From Salinisphaera sp. LB1 (lineage in GTDB: Bacteria > Pseudomonadota > Gammaproteobacteria > Nevskiales > Salinisphaeraceae), in the NCBI RefSeq assembly GCF_003177035.1, contig NZ_CP029488.1, positions 2,666,001 to 2,730,000 on the forward strand: a DNA stretch of 64,000 nt, written 5' to 3'. The notes beneath the pieces were generated by a model that saw nothing but the letters and a program-made list of their open reading frames with translations, was not told where the DNA came from and made no database searches. The position numbers and the translations under genes are program-made. The number at the start of each line of letters is the position of its first letter. Position 1 is the stretch's first letter. Positions 57,756 through 64,000 of the stretch are shown here, piece by piece.

Positions 57756-58226
57756 GGCGGTCAACGTTTGGAATGCATTACTACGCTAAGCGGACGGAGC
57801 GGCGCCGACAATTGCCGGGTCGACAAGCCGGGTTTCGCGATTCGTTAAGGCTCGTTGTCGTTGTTCGAAAATGATTGTCCGCAGATCGACACGGATCAAC
57901 GCAGATAAGGCAGGGCATAGGCACGCCGCGCGGTCAGGTGATGGGGCAACAACGCCAGTTGAACCGTGGTGCTCGGCGTCGCTTCGCCTCTATTGCCGAC
58001 CGATGGGTCTTCGTGGAGGCTATCGGAGTACGGCTAGGCTTGTAGCGTCGGCTATCGGCCAACAGCCGTCACTGCTCAGTGGATAACGTCTTGTATTGCC
58101 GTTCAACTAAGTCCTTTCCAGCACCCTCTCTTTCTGGCCGTCCCAGTTGTACCCCTCTAAACACCTCTTAATTGACTCTTCTCCCAGCTTTCAGCACCGT
58201 GTCTAAAACACAAAAGTTGGAAGGCT
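57756..58226. other. 471-bp gap at the left edge of the foreign SIR2-HerA segment
   Basis: No gene is supported. It holds a repeat-family copy at 57877-57914 and, toward 58100-58226, AT-richer sequence like the genes that follow. GGAAGG at 58219-58224 is the SIR2 ribosome site. No tRNA, integrase or clear attachment repeat was found. Confidence 0.5.
57877..57914 (+). repeat. Dispersed repeat copy B (TGTCCGCARAT family)
   Basis: TGTCCGCAGATCGACACGG onward, with the same periodic CGCAGAT/CGGAT/CGCAGAT pattern as 4128-4165. It lies 350 bp upstream of the SIR2-HerA genes. Confidence 0.5.
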
Positions 58227-59374
58227 ATGACAGCAGTCGATGACCTCGCGCCAATCCGTGAAGGTGGCTTCCAAGTCGCAATCGACAACGTCGAAGATCT
58301 GTTGGCGCAGGGCCGCCGCGTTTTTTTGGCTGGAGCGGGGTGTAGCAAGTGCGCCGGGTTACCACTGACCGTCGAGCTGACAGAAAAAGTGCTCGTTAGT
58401 GAGCAACTTTCAGAAGTATCAGAAAAACTACTTTGTGCGATTCGAGATGGTTTTGAAGGGGCTGATTACGCAAATATTGAGGATTATTTAAGCGAACTTG
58501 TTGATCTCCTGGCAATTGCTGATCGACGGTTTGTTAGAAGAGCGGACCGCAACGCAATACGAATAGGTGACGATACATACGACCGAAATACCCTTCGAGT
58601 AGCGGCCGGTGAGATAAAAGCAGCAATCTCTGAGACTATCTCTGTCGGTGTAGATCCCTCGGTGCATCAGCGTTTGGTAAGAACCCTCCATCAACCGCTT
58701 AGACCGGGCAAATCTGGCACTGAGAGACATGTTGATTACCTAGTACTCAACTACGACACGCTATTCGAGGATGCTCTAGCCTTAGAGCGCGTTAACTTCT
58801 CGGATGGAATGAGCGGGGGGCAACAGGGTGGTGGGAACCCTCGCTTCTGGATCAAACAACTCTTCACGCAAAGGTACTGAAACTCCACGGCTCCATTGAC
58901 TGGTGTCAGCTATCAGAGGACCGTTATCCGCGACGGGTTAGTCCCAAGCTCTCTCTAGGCGAGGAAGCCCCGGCGCAGATTGTCATCTGGCCTGCAGCTA
59001 CTAAGTACCGAGAAGCACAATTAGATCCTTACGCTGAGCTTCTTGAGCGCGCCCGCTTTTGTCTCAATCCGCCGCGAAACGATCAAAGGGTCTTACTAAC
59101 ATGCGGTTACAGCTTCGGGGATAGCCACATCAATATTGAACTTGACCGGGCGCTTAAAGCCTCCCGCGGCAATCTAACTATCGCAGCGTTTTGTCCGGAT
59201 GATAGTCCTACAGGAATTCTCAAAGAGTGGCATGAAAATCCCGGGTTGACTGAACAGATTCTTATATTCTGCGGGGGTGGATTCTTTCACGGAGATAACC
59301 ATATTCAGGCAGATCAAAATCTGCCTTGGTGGAAGTTTGAAAACCTTGTTCGGTTGTTGGAGGGGGAACGGTGA
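58227..59374 (+). pseudogene. SIR2-like NADase of a SIR2-HerA defence pair, frameshifted at a G6 tract
   Basis: The first frame (58227-58880, 217 codons) has the SIR2 NAD-binding motif GAGCS (36-40) and LNYD (174-177) but then reads into a stop. A second frame, joined at the run of six G (58815-58820), continues TGWWEPSLL, then KLHGSIDW with the expected catalytic His, GYSFGDSHINIEL, and stops at 59374. Restoring one G, or a -1 shift, gives a 382-residue protein of normal SIR2-like layout, His about 221. GGAAGG precedes the ATG. The stop overlaps the herA GTG (GTGA). Base composition is AT-richer than its surroundings. Mutation, slippage or sequencing error cannot be separated here. Confidence 0.85.
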
Positions 59375-61125
59375 TTAACTCAGCTGCCACCGCCTTAGAT
59401 CCGATTCACAACCTTTCGATAGGAAAGATAATAGAAGTAGACGGCGCGCGGGTCATAGCCGAGCTCGATTCTGATATTTCTGATCTTTCGAGGATTTACG
59501 CGGGCGAGACTTACCCAATCGGCCAATTTGGCTCCATTATCCGTATTCATTTCGGACGTCGGGTAATATACGGGATGGTGGGGCGTTTGCGAATGAAGGC
59601 CGAATACGAGGCGGAGAAAGGCGTGGCGCCTCATGCGTCGCCAGATGAACGTGTGGTGGAAGCGGAACTATTTGGAGAGGCAAGCTGGGGTGTAGACGAA
59701 GCCGGGTTGCCAAAATTCATTTTTGAGCGAGGTGTGTCGACATATCCGCTTCCGCAACAAACAGTATATTTAACGCCGAAATCTGAGTTGCGAAATATAT
59801 ACGGCGGTACTGGACGGCCGGCAATCGAACTCGGAACTCATGTGGGCACTAGCAATGCGCCGTGCTACGCAGACTTGAATGAGTTATTGGGCAAGCATAC
59901 TGCGATTCTCGGCTCTACGGGGTCAGGGAAATCCGGCGCTGTAGCAGCACTCTTACATGGCATCGTCAACCATGGCCAGAAATGTGGTTACCAAAATTGG
60001 AACCCAAGGATCATCGTTCTTGATCCGCATAACGAATATGGCGCGGCGTTTGCGGATCACCGAAGGTTATCCACGGACGAGGGTTCATTAGCCCTACCGT
60101 ATTGGATGCTGAATTTGGAAGAGACAATCGGACTTCTAGTAGGTAAAACAGAACACGCTGCAACGTCGCAAGCAAATATCGTGAAGAATGCGCTGTTGGA
60201 GGCGAGGTCTCAAGCCGCAAGCGAGCTTGGTTTCGTCACAGAAAGAACCACAGTCGATGCGCCGATCCCATACGTCTTGGGAGACCCCCGTGGTTTAGAT
60301 GAGTTTGGCGAGCGAGATGGCGGGAGATATACCGAAGGATTTGTCGGTGCTATCAACGCGCAGCGTCCCGATAATAAAAACCGTAAAGATCATCAGGATT
60401 ACGGAAAAGTTCTCAGGAAGCTTGAGTCATTGATAAACGATGACCGGCTCCGCTTTATGATGCGTCCATGGAGTGGTGATTCGGACGACCTGGCTGAGAT
60501 TCTTGCGCAGTTAGTCGGGGAAGGCTCGATGGTGAGAGTCATTGATCTTTCTGGTGTTCCGAATGAGGTGGCCGGTGTTACCACTTCAGTAGTTAGCAGA
60601 ATGTTATTCTCAATAAAGGTTTGGCAAACCTCTAATGAGCGCGAATCCAGTCCAGTGTTACTCGTCTGCGAAGAGGCACATAGGTATGTTCCGAACAGAG
60701 GCGAAGCGCAATACGAAGAGGCGCAAAGTGCTATACGCCGTATAGCGAAAGAAGGTCGTAAATACGGCCTCAGTCTCTTGCTTGTGTCTCAAAGGCCTAG
60801 TGAGGTGGAGACTACGGTGCTGTCGCAGTGCAACTCCTGGCTGGTTCTACGGACTACGAATGACGCGGATCGAGAACACGTAAGAGGTGTGCTGCCAGAT
60901 TCGATGACGGGGCTATCCAAGATGCTTCCTGGATTGCGACGCCGTGAAGCGATCTTCGTCGGGCAAGCGGCCGCGCTCCCGTCGCGAATAATCATTCGCG
61001 AGTTACGCGTTGATGAAACTCCTAAGTCCAATGATGTCGATTTCGATAAAGGCTGGCAGTCTGAGCCGTTGGATTCCCAAAAACTAACTGAAGTGGCACA
61101 GCGCTGGCGGTATCAGGAACGGTAA
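59371..61125 (+). CDS. herA: HerA-like ATPase of a SIR2-HerA anti-phage system
   Basis: 584 residues from GTG 59371 (GGAGGGGG just upstream; overlaps the SIR2 stop). It has an N-terminal HAS-barrel-like domain (about 15-100), Walker A GSTGSGKSG (181-189), VLDPHNEYG (216-224), Walker B VLLVCEEAHRY (429-439) and RRIAKEGRKYGLSLLLVSQRPSE, the FtsK/HerA hexameric ATPase core. In known SIR2-HerA systems the HerA hexamer assembles with SIR2 and the complex depletes NAD+ and/or degrades DNA on infection. AT-rich codons (TTA, ATA, AGA) mark it as acquired. The frame is intact. Confidence 0.9.
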   Translation: MINSAATALDPIHNLSIGKIIEVDGARVIAELDSDISDLSRIYAGETYPIGQFGSIIRIHFGRRVIYGMVGRLRMKAEYEAEKGVAPHASPDERVVEAELFGEASWGVDEAGLPKFIFERGVSTYPLPQQTVYLTPKSELRNIYGGTGRPAIELGTHVGTSNAPCYADLNELLGKHTAILGSTGSGKSGAVAALLHGIVNHGQKCGYQNWNPRIIVLDPHNEYGAAFADHRRLSTDEGSLALPYWMLNLEETIGLLVGKTEHAATSQANIVKNALLEARSQAASELGFVTERTTVDAPIPYVLGDPRGLDEFGERDGGRYTEGFVGAINAQRPDNKNRKDHQDYGKVLRKLESLINDDRLRFMMRPWSGDSDDLAEILAQLVGEGSMVRVIDLSGVPNEVAGVTTSVVSRMLFSIKVWQTSNERESSPVLLVCEEAHRYVPNRGEAQYEEAQSAIRRIAKEGRKYGLSLLLVSQRPSEVETTVLSQCNSWLVLRTTNDADREHVRGVLPDSMTGLSKMLPGLRRREAIFVGQAAALPSRIIIRELRVDETPKSNDVDFDKGWQSEPLDSQKLTEVAQRWRYQER

Positions 61126-61256
61126 AGCCTTCAGTGAGAAGGCCCGAGTCCTAATAACTGCCAAAGCGAATAGAGGAATGGCTGCTTTGGGTCGAACGCG
61201 GACACGGAGCAATCGTGCGCTCACATTACGCGTTTTATTGATTGCTAATTGATTCC

Positions 61257-62162
61257 CTATCCGCGCCACTCGGCCGACGAGCCAAACCATTCCTCGAGCA
61301 ACTCGATGAAGCGGCGTACTTTGGCGCCGACTAACCGGGCCGAGGGATAGACCGCATGAATGCCGAGGCTTCGGGTCGTGCAATTTCCCAGGATCTGTTC
61401 CAAGTCGCCGGTGGCCAGATGGCGGTGGAACACGAAGCGGGGTCCATAAGCGATTCCGGCCCCACGCAAGGCGGCGGCTAACAGCATTTCCACGTTGTTG
61501 GCGGAAAACCGTGAACGACCGGAGACCTTATGCATTTGGCCGTCCGTGTCGGTAAAGCCCCAGTCGCCGGCCGAAATGGCTTCGCTGAACGCGAGGCGAT
61601 CATGATGGCTCAAATCTGATGGCGCTGCCGGCCGGCCGTGTTCGGCCAGATAGGATGGGGCGGCGCAGGCGATCATCTCGGTACGTGCAAGGGGGCGTGC
61701 GACCAGACTCGAGTCCGGCAGGTCACCGATCCGGATCGCGACATCGAAACCGCCGGCCACGAGATCGATAAAGTGGTCGTCGAGCGTCATCTCGACGTCG
61801 ACGTGCGGGTAGCGCCGAATGTATTTGGCCACCGGGGCGCCCATGTGCAGTGCCCCGAACGTCGTCGGAGCAGTGACTCGTAACGTGCCACGCGGCTGAT
61901 CCTGCAATTCGCGTGCGGCGCGGTCGGCGTCATCGAGCGATTCGAGGATATGCCGGCTGCGCTGATAATACTCCTGGCCGACGTCGGTCGGATGAAGACG
62001 GCGCGTGGTGCGGTGCATGAGCCGCACGCCTAATGATGCCTCGATCGCGGCGAGATGCTTGCTGGCCATGGCCGGCGTGATCCCAAGGGTTCGTGCCGCC
62101 GCTGCCAGGCTGCCCTGTTCGACGGCGGCCGTAAAAACCGAAAGTCCGGTGAATCGGTCCAT
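61257..62162 (-). CDS. LysR-family transcriptional regulator
   Basis: 301 residues. An N-terminal winged helix (DRFTGLSVFTAAVEQGSLAAAARTLGITPAMASKHLAAIE) and the CrgA/AaeR-type effector domain (RHILESLDDADRAARELQDQPRGTLRVTAPTTFGALHM). It is divergent from the hydrolase fusion gene across a 119-bp spacer with a TCGATA/TATCGA palindrome, so it probably controls that gene and itself. Effector unknown. Confidence 0.9.
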   Translation of the reverse strand: MDRFTGLSVFTAAVEQGSLAAAARTLGITPAMASKHLAAIEASLGVRLMHRTTRRLHPTDVGQEYYQRSRHILESLDDADRAARELQDQPRGTLRVTAPTTFGALHMGAPVAKYIRRYPHVDVEMTLDDHFIDLVAGGFDVAIRIGDLPDSSLVARPLARTEMIACAAPSYLAEHGRPAAPSDLSHHDRLAFSEAISAGDWGFTDTDGQMHKVSGRSRFSANNVEMLLAAALRGAGIAYGPRFVFHRHLATGDLEQILGNCTTRSLGIHAVYPSARLVGAKVRRFIELLEEWFGSSAEWRG

Positions 62163-62169
62163 GATTTAT

Positions 62170-62188
62170 TCGATACCTATGTTATCGA
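62170..62188. promoter_or_regulatory. Palindromic operator candidate between the LysR gene and the hydrolase
   Basis: TCGATA-N7-TATCGA, a perfect interrupted palindrome beginning 8 bases outside the LysR start codon. It fits a LysR recognition site. Confidence 0.5.
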
Positions 62189-62281
62189 GTGCATGTCGAA
62201 AAAAAGGGATTATCGCTTAAATCGAGGCCTCCTATGATTTGTTTCGACGCTCGAAGCGCTTTAACGCATAGGAGACAAGCC

Positions 62282-63448
62282 ATGAAGATCAACGCGAACG
62301 GATTGACGCTGCACGCCGACGATAGCGGCCAAGGCCCGCTAGCCCTCGTTTTCCGCCACTACTGGGGCGGCACGGCTCGAACCTGGCAAGCAGTGATGGC
62401 AGTGCTGCCGGCGAATCTACGCAAGATCGCTTTGGATGCTCGCGGATGGGGCCGATCGGATCGCCCCGACGACGGCTACGATATTGCGACCATGGCCGAC
62501 GACGTAGAAGCCGTAATCGCCGCGCTCGGCCTGAATCGCTACGTGCTGGTTGGCCATTCGATGGGCGGCAAGGTGGCGCAGCTATTGGCTTCGCGTCGCC
62601 CCTCCGGTTTGGCGGGGCTCGTACTGGTGGCGCCGTCACCCGCGGAAGGCAAATCGTTGCCGGGGCCGGAACGCGACGCGATGGCAGGCGCCTATGCCGC
62701 GCCGGAATCGGTCGGCTGGACTATCGATAACGTCTTGAGCGAACGCAAGCTATCGCCCGCCATGCGCGATCAGGTGATCGCCGACAGTCTCGGCGGCGCG
62801 AACGCTGCAAAACAGTTCTGGCCGCATACGGCGATATCCGAGGACGTGAGTGCCGACCTGGCGCGGATTGACGTCCCGGTTCGAGTGATCGGCGGCGAAC
62901 ACGACAAGGTCGATTCGATCGACATGTTGCAACGCGTCGTCCTGCCGTCGCTGCCCGGTGTGGCGATGCAGATCATACCGGGCGTTGGGCATCTTATCCC
63001 GCGGGAAGCGCCGCAGGCGCTGGCGGCCCTCATTGCTGAATTCGTCGATACCGAATGTTCGGGCGCATCGGAGGCGGCGGCACGGCCGGAGGCGGTGGCC
63101 GCGCTATTCGACGCGGCGCTCAATCGCGGCGATCTCGACGCGGTTATGTCGCTCTTTCACCCGGAGGCAACGATGCGGATGCAGGATGGCCGCACGATCG
63201 CCGAAGGTCACGACGCACTGCGCGACGCATTCGCTCGGCTGATGATCGCACGGCCCCAAATACGTAACGGCGTTCCCCGGGTCATCGCAAGCGGTGACAT
63301 CGCACTACTGCTACTCGAGTGGACGATCCGTATCGCCCCGCCCGATCAGGATGAGATCGTAGAGAGCGGCGTTGCGACCCAGGTGGCCGAACGCAACGCC
63401 GATGGTATCTGGCAACTGCGGATCTCGAACCCTTTGGGGATCGATTGA
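62282..63448 (+). CDS. Alpha/beta-hydrolase fused to a SnoaL-like domain
   Basis: 388 residues from ATG 62282, fixed by AGGAGA upstream. The N-terminal alpha/beta-hydrolase (about 1-255) has nucleophile Ser93 in VGHSMGGKVAQ, an acid Asp208 in GGEHDKVD and His237 in GVGHLIP. The oxyanion region reads FRHYWGG instead of the common HGWGG. After a short linker (about 255-268) comes a SnoaL/nuclear-transport-factor-2-like domain (ALFDAALNRGDLDAVMSLFHPEATMRMQDG) to the end. The fusion is in one uninterrupted frame. Substrate unknown; regulation by the divergent LysR gene is likely. Confidence 0.87.
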   Translation: MKINANGLTLHADDSGQGPLALVFRHYWGGTARTWQAVMAVLPANLRKIALDARGWGRSDRPDDGYDIATMADDVEAVIAALGLNRYVLVGHSMGGKVAQLLASRRPSGLAGLVLVAPSPAEGKSLPGPERDAMAGAYAAPESVGWTIDNVLSERKLSPAMRDQVIADSLGGANAAKQFWPHTAISEDVSADLARIDVPVRVIGGEHDKVDSIDMLQRVVLPSLPGVAMQIIPGVGHLIPREAPQALAALIAEFVDTECSGASEAAARPEAVAALFDAALNRGDLDAVMSLFHPEATMRMQDGRTIAEGHDALRDAFARLMIARPQIRNGVPRVIASGDIALLLLEWTIRIAPPDQDEIVESGVATQVAERNADGIWQLRISNPLGID

Positions 63449-63497
63449 GGCGATGACCATAGCCGTCGTCTGCTAATGATGAGTCCCGCTCGTCGGG

Positions 63498-63529
63498 CAC
63501 GTCGAGTGATTTTCGAGTCACTCGACGTG
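63498..63529. terminator. Hairpin between convergent hydrolase and racemase genes
   Basis: A perfect 12-bp stem CACGTCGAGTGA/TCACTCGACGTG with an eight-base loop and no T run. It is placed where transcripts from both sides would end. Confidence 0.5.
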
Positions 63530-63554
63530 CAGCGCTTTGATACCGAGCGCTTGC

Positions 63555-64000
63555 TCAGAGCGCGGGTGGCCAATTGACGAGGCGCTTTTCGCGCGGCTCG
63601 CTGAACGTGCGAGCCTTGGATGTTGACAGGTTCTGAGCGACCAAGCCTTCGGTAAGCTTGACCGCGGCCGATACGCCGTCGATGACCGGCACGCCGGTTT
63701 GTGCCACGACTCGGCTCGTGAGCCCGGCCATGCCGCCGCAGCCGACACAGATCGCCTCCGCGCGATCGACCTCCACAGCGTGCAAGGCCTTGGCCACAAT
63801 AGCTTCGATCGCGACCTCGGGGTCTCGCTCGAGTTCGAGCACGGCCAGGCCGCTGGCATGCACGGACGCCAGCCGATCGCTCAGTCCGGCCAGTTTGAGC
63901 CGGTCTTCGATCATCGGTACGGCGCGGTCGAGCGTGGTAACGACCGATTAGCGATGACCGACGAACAAGGCCGTGGCTGCGGCGGTCTCGGTGATGTCGA
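63555..64000 (-). pseudogene. Asp/Glu/hydantoin racemase family gene with an internal stop (cut by window edge)
   Basis: The C-terminal part (119 codons from ATG 63914) has the racemase motif AICVGCGGMAGLTSRV with the second catalytic Cys. Reading the same frame upstream gives SVVTTLDRAVPMIEDR, preceded by a TAA (63948-63950). Beyond that DITETAAATALFVGHR continues to the window edge. Family members read without a break through this region (HR-aromatic-SVVTTL). A single base change in a Tyr codon would make this stop. The first Cys would lie outside the window. A separate short gene starting at 63914 is the less likely reading. Confidence 0.72.

Noticed and set aside
58227-58880. A complete 217-residue SIR2 gene
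   Set aside because: It lacks the catalytic His segment, and the missing half continues in another frame right after the G6 run and overlaps herA.
57756-61256. A prophage or integrative element carrying SIR2-HerA
   Set aside because: No integrase, phage gene, tRNA or flanking attachment repeat could be found; only composition suggests transfer.

Overview
The window is GC-rich, densely coded chromosomal DNA from a proteobacterium, most likely a gammaproteobacterium. Supporting this are a Pseudomonas-type glucose/Entner-Doudoroff locus, a DUF2058 protein, HtpX, a monomeric isocitrate dehydrogenase, a YdiJ-type dehydrogenase and a Pseudomonas-type mdc cluster. A marine or halophilic genus such as Salinisphaera is only a guess. 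No rRNA, CRISPR array, integrase or intact transposase gene was seen.

Layout. 1-2.6 kb (-): a TonB energy-transduction operon (secreted conserved protein, ExbB, two ExbD paralogues, TonB cut by the window edge). 2.8-8.8 kb: a Leu/Glu/Phe/Val-type dehydrogenase, a 371-bp MITE-like insertion with an 8-bp target duplication, an aldo/keto reductase, clpB and a LOG-family protein. 8.95 kb: tRNA-Ala(CGC). 9.3-23 kb: a glucose locus with a SorC-type regulator, an OprD-like porin and zwf, pgl, edd and eda on +, converging on glk-gtsA-gtsB-gtsC-gtsD on -. Together these give glucose uptake, phosphorylation and cleavage to pyruvate and glyceraldehyde-3-phosphate. 23-30.5 kb: a LysR regulator (MdcR-like) divergent from mdcA-B-C-D-E-G-H, a complete biotin-independent malonate decarboxylase with prosthetic-group synthesis but no recognisable malonate transporter. 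30.6-40.9 kb: an MFS efflux pump, an SDR epimerase, a DMT transporter, CDP-diacylglycerol diphosphatase with a VanZ-like membrane protein, two aldo/keto reductases, gamma-glutamyltransferase and DUF2058. 40.9-41.2 kb: a second structured repeat element flanked by CTAG. 41.2-57.8 kb: an EAL protein, htpX, a CBS protein, a lipoprotein, monomeric IDH, an MFS transporter, pdxY, murI, a membrane GGDEF protein, a YdiJ-type dehydrogenase and a CoA-transferase/HMG-CoA-lyase operon.

58.2-61.1 kb is the clearest foreign insert: a visibly AT-richer pair of overlapping genes encoding a SIR2-like NADase and a HerA-like ATPase, the architecture of SIR2-HerA anti-phage systems. The SIR2 frame is broken at a run of six G, separating its NAD-binding half from the half carrying the catalytic His. 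This is mutation, phase variation/slippage or a sequencing error. The window ends with a LysR regulator divergent from an alpha/beta-hydrolase-SnoaL fusion, and a racemase gene carrying an in-frame stop.
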